Under the pieces are notes generated by a model. That model made no database searches, was not told where the DNA came from, and worked only from the letters and a program-made list of their open reading frames with translations. The position numbers were made by a program, and so were the translations under genes. Shown in pieces: positions 24,826 to 34,568 of a DNA stretch of 64,000 nucleotides (positions are counted from its first letter, which is position 1; each line of letters starts with the position of its first letter). The stretch covers positions 10,498 to 74,497 of the forward strand of contig CAZZCG010000018.1 of the NCBI GenBank assembly GCA_964653145.1, read 5' to 3'. The stretch comes from Pseudocalidococcus sp964653145 (lineage in GTDB: Bacteria; Cyanobacteriota; Cyanobacteriia; Thermosynechococcales; Thermosynechococcaceae).

Positions 24826-27800
24826 ATGCCTAACTCGTATTCTGCTACCCCAAATCCAAGTTTGACCAATGCCGGGTATGCCGGTCAGCCGTGGTTGGTG
24901 GAAGAACGAGATGCCTGCGGTGTCGGCTTTGTGGCTCATCAGGAAGGTTTAGCCAGTCACTCCATTGTCGAGCAAGCGTTACGGGGACTCACCTGCTTAG
25001 AACATCGCGGGGCCTGTAGTGCAGATCAAGATTCCGGAGATGGGGCCGGGGTGATGACGGCGATTCCCTGGGGCCTGTTTAGGGATTTGATTGGCAATTT
25101 TGATCCGGCCAACGTCGGCGTGGGGATGGTTTTTTTCCCAGCTAATCCGGAAGCAGTTGTCCAGGCCAAGACCGCCATTGCCCAAGTCCTAGCAAGTTCC
25201 GGCTTAAAACTGATCGGGTGGCGGCCAGTGCCGGTGCAATCGGATGTTTTAGGCGTGCTGGCGTTACACAATCAACCGATTATTGAACAACTTTTCGTGG
25301 CCGCGGAATCCACAGGTACAGAACTGGAGCGGTTGTTGTATCTGACTCGCAAGCGGATGGAACGGGCCGTTTCCGAACTCCATGCGGACTGGGGGCGAGA
25401 TTTTTATGTCTGCTCCTTTTCCCACAAGACCATTGTTTACAAAGGCATGGTGCGCTCGGTTATCCTTGGGGAATTTTACCGGGATTTGAAAAATCCAGCC
25501 TACGAAACTGCCTTTGCCATCTATCACCGTCGCTTTAGCACCAACACGATGCCCAAATGGCCCCTGGCCCAGCCGATGCGGTTCTTAGGGCATAACGGGG
25601 AAATTAATACGCTCCTGGGGAATGTCAACTGGATGCGGGCGCGGGAAGGTCAGTTGGTCAGCCCGGCCTGGGGTGAATCCCTCCAAGAACTTAAGCCCAT
25701 TGTCAACCCGGAAAACAGCGACTCAGCCAACTTGGATAATGCCTTTGAACTGTTGGTGCAGTCGGGTCGGCATCCCTTCCAGGCCATGATGATGATGATC
25801 CCTGAGGCCTATAAAAATCAACCGGACTTAGCGGATCACCCGGAAATTACGGATTTTTATGAATATTACAGCGGCTTACAGGAAGGCTGGGATGGCCCGG
25901 CCCTAGTCGTTTTTAGTGATGGCAATGTGGTTGGGGCAACTTTAGACCGAAATGGTTTGCGGCCAGCCCGCTATACCCTGCTCAAAGATGGCCTGGTGAT
26001 TGTGGCGTCTGAAGCTGGTGTAATTCCGGTGGATGAAACCCAAGTCTTAGAAAAAGGTCGCCTGGGGCCGGGGCAGATGATTGCTGTGGATTTAACCACC
26101 AATGAGCTGTTGACCAACTGGACGATCAAGCAACGGGTGGCTAAACATCAACCCTATGGCCAATGGCTCCAGGCCCATCGCCAAGAACTTGCTCCTCAAC
26201 CCTATTTAGAAACCCCCAACCTCGATAAAGCCGCCTGTCTGCAACAACAAACGGCCTTTGGCTATGGGGCTGAAGATGTGGAAATGGTAATCGAGGCCAT
26301 GGCCCAGGAGGGAAAAGAGCCGACGTTCTGTATGGGGGATGATATTCCGCTGGCTGTCCTCTCGCCCAAACCCCACCTGCTTTACGACTATTTCAAACAA
26401 CGTTTTGCCCAAGTCACCAACCCCCCCATTGACCCCCTGCGGGAAAAACTGGTGATGTCCTTAACGACTCAGTTGGGTGGACGTGGCAATTTGCTGGATG
26501 AGAAGCCGAAATTTGCCAAACTCTATAAACTGAATTCTCCATTGCTCAATGAAGCCGAACTAGAGGAGATTCTCAATTCTGATTTCCATGGGGTGCGGAT
26601 CAGTACCCTTTATGAAGTTGCGGCGGGGCCGGATGGATTAAAAGCTGCGATCACAGAACTTTGTGAACAGGCCGATGAATTGGTTAAAGCTGGGGCTGAA
26701 ATTCTCGTGCTCTCGGATCGGGTTAATGCCACTGGAAAACCTCAACTCTTGACCGCTGAAACCACCTATATTCCACCTCTGTTAGCGGCTGGGGCTGTCC
26801 ACCATCACTTAATTGCCCAAGGATTGCGCCGGAGAACCTCCATTGTTGTGGAAACTGCCCAGGCCTGGAGTACCCATCATTTTGCCTGCTTGATTGGCTA
26901 CGGTGTGGCGGCCATTTGTCCCTATTTGGCCTGGGAAACGATCCGGCAGTGGTGGCACAGTGAGCGGACTCAAAATCTGATGGAAAAAGGCAAGGTCGCT
27001 AAAGTTGATCTCTCCACAGCCCAGGCCAAGTATCGCAAAGCCATTGAAGACGGGTTACTCAAGATCCTCTCCAAAATGGGGATTTCCCTGATTACTAGCT
27101 ATCAAGGAGCTCAGATTTTTGAGGCGATTGGGATTGGCCCAGAGTTATTAAACCTTGGTTTTGTCGGGACAACCTCACGGGTGGGTGGCTTAACGGTCAG
27201 CGATTTGGCCCAAGAAGTCATGGCCTTCCATCAACAGGCCTTCCCCGAACTAACGGCGAAAAAATTGCAAAACTTTGGCTTTGTCCAATATCGGCCTGGT
27301 GGTGAGTACCACATGAATAACCCGGAAATGGCGAAGGCCCTCCATAAAGCGGTTTCTAGCCAAAACTACGACCACTACGAAGTCTATCGGCAACAACTCA
27401 CGGGCCGAATTCCGACAGCTCTACGGGATTTGCTGGAGTTCAAGAGCGACCGTCAACCCATTGCCCTAGAGGACGTTGAACCAGCTACCGAAATTGTCAA
27501 ACGCTTCTGTACCGGCGGGATGTCCTTAGGAGCCTTATCGCGGGAAGCCCATGAAGTCCTGGCAATTGCCATGAATCGTCTCGGTGGTAAATCCAACTCT
27601 GGTGAAGGCGGCGAAGACCCAATTCGGTTCAAAGTCCTGGTGGATGTGGATGGGGAAGGTCGCTCCGATTTATTGCCCCACTTGGCGGGTTTACGGAACG
27701 GGGATACGGCCAGTTCTGCCATTAAACAGGTGGCTTCCGGTCGGTTTGGGGTCACGCCTGAGTATTTAATGAATGCCAAGCAAATCGAAATCAAGATTGC

Positions 27801-29448
27801 CCAAGGCGCAAAACCCGGTGAAGGTGGTCAACTTCCAGGCCCCAAGGTGAGTCCCTACATCGCCATGTTGCGGAAATCTAAACCCGGTGTTTCCCTGATT
27901 TCGCCGCCCCCGCACCACGATATTTACTCCATTGAAGACCTGTCGCAGTTGATTTTTGACCTGCACCAAATCAATCCAAACGCTCAAGTTTCGGTCAAGC
28001 TGGTGGCAGAGGTGGGAATTGGTACGATTGCTGCGGGTGTGGCCAAAGCCAATGCCGATATCATCCAAATCTCTGGTCATGATGGCGGGACGGGGGCTTC
28101 ACCCTTGAGTTCAATCAAACACGCCGGGAGCCCTTGGGAATTGGGCCTGTCGGAAGTGCATCGGGTGCTGATGGAAAACCAACTCCGGGATCGGGTGATT
28201 CTCCGTGTGGATGGCGGCCTCAAGTCCGGTTGGGATGTGATGATGGGCGCACTGATGGGGGCGGAAGAATTTGGCTTTGGCTCCATTGCGATGATTGCCG
28301 AGGGCTGCATTATGGCCCGGATTTGCCACACGAATAATTGCCCGGTCGGAGTCGCCACCCAAAAAGAAGAACTGCGGAAACGGTTTACCGGCCTGCCGGA
28401 GCATGTGGTGAATTTCTTCCTGTTCATTGCCGAAGAAGTGCGCTCCATTTTGGCTCGGCTTGGTTACAAATCCCTGTTGGAGGTTGTCGGCCGCTCTGAT
28501 TTATTGGTTCCCCGTAGCGATGTCAGCTTGAGCAAAACCAGTGCTGTCAATTTGGATTGCTTGACCCAACTACCCGATACCCGCACTGACCGGGCCTGGT
28601 TGATCCATGAAGAGGTGCACAGCAATGGGCCTGTTCTGGACGACAACATTCTCGGCAATCCCACAATTCAAACTGCCATTGCCAACCATCAGGAAGCCAG
28701 TGTGAATCTGGAGATTGTCAACACAGATCGGACTGTGGGGGCGCGGGTTGCCGGAGCCATTGCCAAACACCATGGAAATACAGGCTTCACGGGTCAGTTA
28801 ACCCTCAACTTTGTGGGTAGTGCTGGCCAGAGCTTTGGGGCTTTCAACTTGCCAGGGATGATCCTCAACTTGACTGGAGAAGCCAACGATTATGTTGGGA
28901 AAGGCATGCATGGCGGCGAAATCATCATCAAACCCTTGGCCAATGCACCCTATGCGGCGGCGGATAATGTGATTGTCGGTAATACCTGTCTCTACGGGGC
29001 GACTGGAGGCAATCTCTTTGCCAATGGCCAGGCCGGGGAACGGTTTGCAGTGCGGAACTCTAAAGCTTATGCCGTGGTGGAGGGAGTGGGTGATCACTGT
29101 TGCGAATACATGACCGGTGGGGTTGTGGTTGTTCTCGGTAAGGTCGGGCGCAATGTTGGGGCAGGGATGACTGGGGGCCTGGCCTATATCCTGGATGAGG
29201 ATGGAAGTTTAACAGCTAAAATGAACCCGGAAATTGTTAAGCTGCAACGGATTAGTTCGGTGGTGGGTGAACAGCAACTCCTAGAACTGATTCAAGCCCA
29301 TGCCGACCGCACTGGTAGCCCAAAAGCTAAGTTGATTCTGGAAAATTGGTCATCCTATCTCCCGAAATTCTGGCAAGTGGTTCCTCCCTCAGAAGCCAAT
29401 AGCCCAGAAGTTGTAGCCGAAGAGAAAGTACTCAATCCAGTTCTATAG
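24826..29448 (+). CDS. gltS: Glutamate synthase, large single-chain (ferredoxin-type)
   Basis: Transfers the amide of glutamine to 2-oxoglutarate, giving two glutamates; key enzyme of ammonium assimilation with glutamine synthetase. The 1540-aa chain has an N-terminal class II amidotransferase domain whose catalytic Cys is C31 after propeptide removal (ERDACGVGF). The central and FMN-binding synthase domains follow (GEGGEDPIRF, GAKPGEGGQLPG, HDGGTGASPLSS), then the iron-sulfur cluster cysteines CIMARICHTNNCPVG, and a C-terminal beta-helix (GXXGG repeats near NDYVGKGMHGGEI). No NADPH-binding small subunit lies nearby, so electrons are probably taken from photosynthetic ferredoxin. Also called glsF. 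Confidence 0.95.
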   Translation: MPNSYSATPNPSLTNAGYAGQPWLVEERDACGVGFVAHQEGLASHSIVEQALRGLTCLEHRGACSADQDSGDGAGVMTAIPWGLFRDLIGNFDPANVGVGMVFFPANPEAVVQAKTAIAQVLASSGLKLIGWRPVPVQSDVLGVLALHNQPIIEQLFVAAESTGTELERLLYLTRKRMERAVSELHADWGRDFYVCSFSHKTIVYKGMVRSVILGEFYRDLKNPAYETAFAIYHRRFSTNTMPKWPLAQPMRFLGHNGEINTLLGNVNWMRAREGQLVSPAWGESLQELKPIVNPENSDSANLDNAFELLVQSGRHPFQAMMMMIPEAYKNQPDLADHPEITDFYEYYSGLQEGWDGPALVVFSDGNVVGATLDRNGLRPARYTLLKDGLVIVASEAGVIPVDETQVLEKGRLGPGQMIAVDLTTNELLTNWTIKQRVAKHQPYGQWLQAHRQELAPQPYLETPNLDKAACLQQQTAFGYGAEDVEMVIEAMAQEGKEPTFCMGDDIPLAVLSPKPHLLYDYFKQRFAQVTNPPIDPLREKLVMSLTTQLGGRGNLLDEKPKFAKLYKLNSPLLNEAELEEILNSDFHGVRISTLYEVAAGPDGLKAAITELCEQADELVKAGAEILVLSDRVNATGKPQLLTAETTYIPPLLAAGAVHHHLIAQGLRRRTSIVVETAQAWSTHHFACLIGYGVAAICPYLAWETIRQWWHSERTQNLMEKGKVAKVDLSTAQAKYRKAIEDGLLKILSKMGISLITSYQGAQIFEAIGIGPELLNLGFVGTTSRVGGLTVSDLAQEVMAFHQQAFPELTAKKLQNFGFVQYRPGGEYHMNNPEMAKALHKAVSSQNYDHYEVYRQQLTGRIPTALRDLLEFKSDRQPIALEDVEPATEIVKRFCTGGMSLGALSREAHEVLAIAMNRLGGKSNSGEGGEDPIRFKVLVDVDGEGRSDLLPHLAGLRNGDTASSAIKQVASGRFGVTPEYLMNAKQIEIKIAQGAKPGEGGQLPGPKVSPYIAMLRKSKPGVSLISPPPHHDIYSIEDLSQLIFDLHQINPNAQVSVKLVAEVGIGTIAAGVAKANADIIQISGHDGGTGASPLSSIKHAGSPWELGLSEVHRVLMENQLRDRVILRVDGGLKSGWDVMMGALMGAEEFGFGSIAMIAEGCIMARICHTNNCPVGVATQKEELRKRFTGLPEHVVNFFLFIAEEVRSILARLGYKSLLEVVGRSDLLVPRSDVSLSKTSAVNLDCLTQLPDTRTDRAWLIHEEVHSNGPVLDDNILGNPTIQTAIANHQEASVNLEIVNTDRTVGARVAGAIAKHHGNTGFTGQLTLNFVGSAGQSFGAFNLPGMILNLTGEANDYVGKGMHGGEIIIKPLANAPYAAADNVIVGNTCLYGATGGNLFANGQAGERFAVRNSKAYAVVEGVGDHCCEYMTGGVVVVLGKVGRNVGAGMTGGLAYILDEDGSLTAKMNPEIVKLQRISSVVGEQQLLELIQAHADRTGSPKAKLILENWSSYLPKFWQVVPPSEANSPEVVAEEKVLNPVL

Positions 29449-29479
29449 GGATATGAGCCGTAACTCAAAAAGATATGTC

Positions 29480-29508
29480 AAGGGGTGGTCAAACCATCCT
29501 TTTTTTTT
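29480..29508 (+). terminator. Rho-independent terminator after glutamate synthase
   Basis: The stem AGGGGTGGT/ACCATCCT (two G-T pairs) with a short CAA loop is followed by a run of nine T residues. It lies 32 bp after the gltS stop. Confidence 0.8.
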
Positions 29509-29576
29509 CATGCCCTATGAATTAGGTTGGGACTGTAGTATATTTTCTATGAATTAACTGAAAAGGAAGGTAAAAA

Positions 29577-30641
29577 GTGAGTTTTGATGAGAAGATTACC
29601 GCTTTGATTCAAAGAATCCCTGATTTAGTGGATCATTTGCAAACGGAAGAAGCAACGAAAACCGCCCTAGTGATGCCCTTTATAGCTGCTTTAGGGTATG
29701 ACATATTCAATCCATTGGAAGTTATTCCGGAATTCACAGCAGATATCGGAACCAAAAAGGGAGAGAAGGTGGACTATGCGGTCAAATATAATGGTGAAAT
29801 TAGCTTTTTAATTGAATGCAAGAAAGTTGGCACAGATTTGAGTCACGCAGAAATGTCTCAACTCTTTCGATATTTTCATGTTACTAATGCTCGTATTGGC
29901 ATTCTTACAAATGGAATTCAATATAACTTCTACTCTGATCTTGAAGTTTCTAATAAAATGGACGAAAAACCATTTTTGCAATTAAACCTAAATGATCCAA
30001 GGACACAAATACTAAAAGAAGTCAAAAAGCTTGCCAAAGAAGACTTTAACTTAAGTCAGGTTTTGAGTGTTGCAAATGAGCTAAAGTTCATTTCTGAAAT
30101 CAAGAAATATCTCCTGAGTCAATACGAATCAAAAACTCCAGATGAGGATTTTGTCAAGTTTCTGTACAAGTCTGCAAACTTAGGAAAATTATTCACTGCC
30201 AACGCCAAGGAGCAATTCTCGCCCATTGTTAAGAAGGCATTTGAACAGTTTATTAATGAGCGTATTGAAGAACGCCTTCGTCCTGTTTGGAAGAAAGAAG
30301 TAGAAGTAGTAGAGGAAGTGCCTGATAATTCAGATATACCAACTGGTGAAATTATAACGACGGAAGAAGAGTTAGAAGGATTTAGGATTGTAAGAGCAAT
30401 TATATCTAGAGTGGTTAACCCAGAACGTGTTGTTTATCGTGATACAAAGTCTTACATGGGAATCTTATTGGATGACAATAATCGAAAACCCATTTGTCGT
30501 CTTTGCTTTAACACAAAACAAAAATGCGTGATTTTATTCGACCAGGATCGTAAAGAAGTGCGTCAACCCGTAGACAATTTGACAGATCTATACAAATTTT
30601 CTGATGACATGATCAAAACTATTGAAATGTATGAAAGTTAA
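29577..30641 (+). CDS. Restriction-enzyme-like protein (HsdR N-terminal type)
   Basis: A 354-aa protein resembling the stand-alone family with a type I restriction enzyme R N-terminal domain. A PD-(D/E)xK-like core is visible in KVDYAVKYNGEISFLIECKKV (Asp then E-x-K spacing), preceded by MPFIAALGYDIFNPLEV. The C-terminal third is a separate domain around FRIVRAIISRVV...DTKSYMGILLDDNN. The start is a GTG at 29577 with an excellent AGGAAGG six bases upstream. It stands alone, without methylase or motor genes, and its AT-rich codon use differs from its neighbours. Role unknown; anti-invader function is a guess. Confidence 0.72.
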   Translation: MSFDEKITALIQRIPDLVDHLQTEEATKTALVMPFIAALGYDIFNPLEVIPEFTADIGTKKGEKVDYAVKYNGEISFLIECKKVGTDLSHAEMSQLFRYFHVTNARIGILTNGIQYNFYSDLEVSNKMDEKPFLQLNLNDPRTQILKEVKKLAKEDFNLSQVLSVANELKFISEIKKYLLSQYESKTPDEDFVKFLYKSANLGKLFTANAKEQFSPIVKKAFEQFINERIEERLRPVWKKEVEVVEEVPDNSDIPTGEIITTEEELEGFRIVRAIISRVVNPERVVYRDTKSYMGILLDDNNRKPICRLCFNTKQKCVILFDQDRKEVRQPVDNLTDLYKFSDDMIKTIEMYES

Positions 30642-30961
30642 GCCACAGTTCTAATCCTAAATCTCCGCATTGTATGAAATCACAATGGTATTGACACTGT
30701 CCCCCTTTGGGCTTGTATTAGACCTGCTTAGCATAACTAATCACTTAGTTCGGATTCTGGTAGTACTAAATAGGTAATGATGCATTGTAGTGGTGAATAA
30801 AATTCCAAAGCATTCCAATGTAATTGAATAGGAATTTTGAGGACGCTAAGTTACGCCGAACAAACCATGAGACTCTATGGCGCAACGTGCAGTTAAATCG
30901 CTGAATATAACTGGTCTTGCAGTACGGTCATTGACTTTTTTTGGAGTACTAGCAGCAATAG
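30642..30961. other. AT-rich gap before the ABC ATPase remnant
   Basis: About 320 bp with frequent stops in all frames. I find no RNA gene, terminal repeat or transposase fragment, although its position between two accessory remnants suggests decayed DNA. Confidence 0.3.
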
Positions 30962-31429
30962 TCATCTAAAGATGAATTCTATGTCGGAGAAGCACTCAGG
31001 ATTACACATTTAGAAGATTTAGCGAATCGGACTCTTGATACTCTCTCGGGGGGGCAGGGGCAAAGGGCTTGGATTGCAATGGCACTCGCTCAGGACACAG
31101 ATATCCTCCTTTTAGATGAGCCAACAACCTATCTTGACCTTGCCCATCAAATTGAGATATTAGATTTGCTGTTTAAGCTAAATTTGCAACAAGATAAAAC
31201 CATTGTTATGGTGCTACATGATATTAATCAGGCTTGTCGGTATGCAGAACACTTAATTGCTTTAAAATCTGGAAAGATATGTGCAGAGGGAGAACCAGCA
31301 AAAATAATTTCAGCAGCCCTAATTAAAACTGTATTTGGGCTCAAAAGTTGCATAATTGTGGATCCAGTTTCTGGATCACCCCTTTGTATTCCAATTGGCT
31401 GTGTTCGAGGGAGCAGTGCGAGATTTTAA
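30962..31429 (+). pseudogene. Truncated iron/siderophore ABC transporter ATPase (FecE-like)
   Basis: The reading frame opens after a TAG at 30959 and gives the C-terminal two thirds of an ABC ATPase: FYVGEALRITHLEDL, the signature motif LSGGQGQRAWIAMALAQ, Walker B DILLLDEPTTYLD, and the H-loop VLHDINQACRYAEH. This is characteristic of ferric-siderophore importers (FecE/FepC). The N-terminal half with Walker A is missing, so it cannot bind ATP normally. No permease or binding protein genes lie nearby. It appears to be a relic of a lost uptake operon. Confidence 0.82.
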
Positions 31430-31586
31430 ATGTACATAACAAGATATTTGGGCTAGAAAATTAGCCTTGCACTTTCAATTACAATAGTTATTTCTCTTAA
31501 GCTTAACTCGCTACTCTACAATGCTATGACCCAAGAACCTTAGGCACTTAAAAGCTACCGATAGAAGTTGTTAGAAAATTGAAAAC

Positions 31587-32054
31587 TTAGGAAGTCTTAA
31601 CTGAAGTTAACTGACGATAGGCTTCAAATAAACCTAGGGCCGCGCTAACAGATAAATTTAAGCTTCTGACCTGGGCCTGGGGCATGGGAATGTAGGCGGA
31701 TTCATCACACATGGCGGCAATTTCTGAGGGAATACCACTGCTTTCACTGCCAAAAATTAGCCAATCCTCGGCCTGGTAGTTGACGTTCCAATAATTTGTT
31801 TTTCCCCGCGCCATAAAGCCCACATAACGCCCTCCCCTGGCCTGGGCAATCTGGTGAAACGCCTCCCAACTACTGTGACAGGTAACATCCACATAGGGCC
31901 AGTAGTCAATGCCAGCCCGTTTGAGATAGCGATCCGTGATTTTAAAACCCAAGGGTTCAATGAGATGGAGTTCCGTGCCCGTGGCCGCGCAGGTTCTGGC
32001 AATGTTGCCTGTGTTTGGGGGAATTTCCGGATAAATCAAAACCACGCGGGGCAT
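31587..32054 (-). CDS. trmL: tRNA (cytidine/uridine-34-2'-O)-methyltransferase
   Basis: SPOUT-class methyltransferase of 155 aa that methylates the ribose at position 34 of tRNA-Leu isoacceptors. Typical motifs are visible: the N-terminal YPEIPPNTGNIARTCAATG, the central IFGSESSGIP and the C-terminal PMPQAQVRSLNLSVSAALGLFEAYRQ, which forms the trefoil-knot cofactor site. It begins 13 bp after gshA, with which it probably forms an operon. Confidence 0.93.
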   Translation of the reverse strand: MPRVVLIYPEIPPNTGNIARTCAATGTELHLIEPLGFKITDRYLKRAGIDYWPYVDVTCHSSWEAFHQIAQARGGRYVGFMARGKTNYWNVNYQAEDWLIFGSESSGIPSEIAAMCDESAYIPMPQAQVRSLNLSVSAALGLFEAYRQLTSVKTS

Positions 32055-32067
32055 AGGTAGAGAATGA

Positions 32068-33222
32068 CTAAAAAGGAATTAAATCTGGAAGGGGTTGGCA
32101 AAGTTTATCTTCTAAATCTGCTTCCTCGGCCTGGAGTTGGTGAATTGCATCTTCCAAAACACTTTTCACGGATTGCCCCTTAGCGTATTGTTTTAGCCAC
32201 TTTTGAGCGGTGTTACCCTCCCGAATAATTTTCTTAATCGGGTTCAGAAAGCAGCTAAACCCCTGTTGTTTGGCTATGGGATACACATCCTCATAAAGCT
32301 CACCAATCCAATCGGCAGCAGTTAGTTCTCGCCCATCATGCCAATGTGTGAGCGTGGCAGTCAAACTATTGCGAGCGGCGGCAATTTCGTTAACATCTGC
32401 TAACTCTGCTAAGTCCAGGCCCTGTCGAGCTAAATCACTTTGAATCAGTGGGTCTAAGTCGGGGGTTTCAATCACCTGTAGTAATCGAGCTTCTAAAAGA
32501 GCAGTAATCGCCAAGAGGGAAATGGGATCGGTGACAAGATCACAAATCCGGAGTTCTAAGCGATTCAAATCATAGGGGCGACGATTACCATTGGGGCGGA
32601 CGGCACTCCAGAGATGGCGAACATTTTGCATGGTGCCGAGGGTGAGTTGTGCCTTTGTCCAATCGATAAAGTGCTGATGGGAGGTAAAGAGAGGAACCTG
32701 GGTGGGAGTCTTAGGAAAAACGGCCCATCGGGTGGAATGGTAGCCGGTGACTTCCCCATCTAAAAACGGTGAGGCGGCACTAAGGGCCAGATATAACGGT
32801 GCTTCGACCCGAATTAATCGACAAGCTCGCATCAGAGTTTCTAAATCAGAAATGCCAACATTGATGTGGATGCTGGCGGTGACGACTTTGGTGTGGTAAG
32901 TCTGCTCAATGTAGTCGTGATAGGGATTTTGGGGATCGGAGCGGTAAAAGGTTTGGCTATCCCCCAGGGAAAGTGTACTCCCCGGAATTAACGTGTAATC
33001 CCCCAGGCCCCGTAAGTATCGCCGAAGTCGCATCCGTGGGCGGAGAAGGTCACAGAGGGCTTGATCGTATAGGTAAACTGGGGGGGTCGTGTATTCGACA
33101 TTGCGGCTATCGGGTTCACGGACAAAGCCATCTAGGGCCTGGACAATTTTATCTGAGAGACCAACAATCTGGGCCTGGGGAGTGCCTGTATAAATTTCGA
33201 CTTCAAACCCTTTGGATAACAC
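32068..33222 (-). CDS. gshA: Glutamate-cysteine ligase, cyanobacterial type
   Basis: First enzyme of glutathione synthesis, joining glutamate and cysteine. The 384-aa protein starts MLSKGFEVEIYTG and contains VTASIHINVGISDLETLMRACRLIRVEAPLYLALSA and FLDGEVTGYHSTRWAVFPKTP, features of the cyanobacterial GCL group, which is distinct from the E. coli enzyme. The start is a GTG at 33222 with GAGGGAG just upstream. trmL follows after 13 bp. Confidence 0.9.
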   Translation of the reverse strand: MLSKGFEVEIYTGTPQAQIVGLSDKIVQALDGFVREPDSRNVEYTTPPVYLYDQALCDLLRPRMRLRRYLRGLGDYTLIPGSTLSLGDSQTFYRSDPQNPYHDYIEQTYHTKVVTASIHINVGISDLETLMRACRLIRVEAPLYLALSAASPFLDGEVTGYHSTRWAVFPKTPTQVPLFTSHQHFIDWTKAQLTLGTMQNVRHLWSAVRPNGNRRPYDLNRLELRICDLVTDPISLLAITALLEARLLQVIETPDLDPLIQSDLARQGLDLAELADVNEIAAARNSLTATLTHWHDGRELTAADWIGELYEDVYPIAKQQGFSCFLNPIKKIIREGNTAQKWLKQYAKGQSVKSVLEDAIHQLQAEEADLEDKLCQPLPDLIPF

Positions 33223-33597
33223 GGTCTCCCTCGCAATGCCGCCTAATTTCTAGATTACAGCCAATTTAAGGGTTGATGAGCACACACGGATATCTGAGCC
33301 GAAGCCATAGCCATTTTCCCTAGCTTGCGACACATAAACACAAAGCTTGGGGAGGTTGTGAGTCCTTTGATGCTTCATTAACGAAAAAAGACGATGCGCC
33401 CATATCTTCAAAATAGAGTACGTTCATTAGATCAAAATAAGCTTAAGGTCATTGGTTCTAAGGTCAACCCCAAGAAGGGAGAAACAGTTCAATGGGAATG
33501 AAAGGGTCTAGACTAAATAACAAAATATGCCAGTAGCTTCAAGGTTTTTAGCCCTGTTGTCTTTAATGATCTGAAATCACTAGGTTTTGCCCAGGCC
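33223..33597. other. Divergent intergenic region, gshA/methyltransferase
   Basis: 375 bp between divergent genes, presumably with both promoters. I see no RNA gene or clear operator. Confidence 0.35.
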
Positions 33598-34434
33598 ATG
33601 CGTTTACCCAATCCCAGAAGCAACGATACTGAAGACTCTTTAGCTGAAATGTACGATCATGTATTTTTTCAGGATCACCTCAATCATCAGTCAGTTTATC
33701 AAACCCTATCCCAGATAATTACTGATTTTCTGATACAGCCAGCTAATACCATTGCCTTGGATATGGGCTGTGGCCATGGTTTGCTAGTTGAGGGGTTGCG
33801 ACAATGTGGTGTTCTTAAAAGTTATGGCATCGAGGGTTCCAGTGCTGCGCAAGCATTTTGGCCAACCCTACATTTGGAGGATTACACCTTAGCAAATCTT
33901 TGTGATCAAAAGATCTTCAACATAATTCCTGTCGCCGATTTAGTTACAACCTTTGAGACGGCTGAACACCTCGAGGAATGCTATGCCGATCACTTCATCC
34001 AAGCTGTGTTATGGAGTCAGCCAAAACTGGTGTTGTTCGGTGCTGCAACCTGGCTTCAGGATCAAGGCCAAAATCCCAGCCATTACAATGAACAACCCCA
34101 TGTCTATTGGATCAATAGGTTTAAAAAACATGGGTATAATTTGGATATTTTTTCCACCATTGCTCTACGCAATCGACTGTTTAAATCACCAGAATTTAGC
34201 CAGGCCTGGTGGTATCCAAAAAATATATTGGTGTTTTATCCCAACGGTATTCGGATGGATCAGATGATCTATAAACCTGCTGATGTCTCAATCCTAAATC
34301 AAGGACTTAATTGGTTTAACATCAATCAATCTAACACGATGTTTGCCAATATGCTGATCAGAGATTACTTAGATTACAAACTATTAGTGCAATCCGAAAT
34401 CAATCGCCTGGGAGTTGGGATTAATTTACCCTAG
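33598..34434 (+). CDS. SAM-dependent methyltransferase, substrate unknown
   Basis: A 278-aa protein with a class I methyltransferase core: motif I IALDMGCGHGLLVEGL (near residue 57), an acidic motif II position YGIEGSS, and a post-motif segment VADLVTTFETAEHLEE. The C-terminal third (WWYPKNILVFYPNG and beyond) is unrecognised. It resembles methyltransferases found in glycan or secondary-metabolite gene sets, but no such genes are adjacent, so the substrate is unknown. Confidence 0.72.
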   Translation: MRLPNPRSNDTEDSLAEMYDHVFFQDHLNHQSVYQTLSQIITDFLIQPANTIALDMGCGHGLLVEGLRQCGVLKSYGIEGSSAAQAFWPTLHLEDYTLANLCDQKIFNIIPVADLVTTFETAEHLEECYADHFIQAVLWSQPKLVLFGAATWLQDQGQNPSHYNEQPHVYWINRFKKHGYNLDIFSTIALRNRLFKSPEFSQAWWYPKNILVFYPNGIRMDQMIYKPADVSILNQGLNWFNINQSNTMFANMLIRDYLDYKLLVQSEINRLGVGINLP

Positions 34435-34568
34435 GCACACCCAATTTACTCTGAATTCAAGCCATTTGAAAAGTTGAAGAATGCCAAAGATAGCCTGAAA
34501 CTTAGTTGTCAGAATAGATGCTAAAACTGAACATCCCACTGGATCAACAATAGGTTGCAAAGAGGAGA

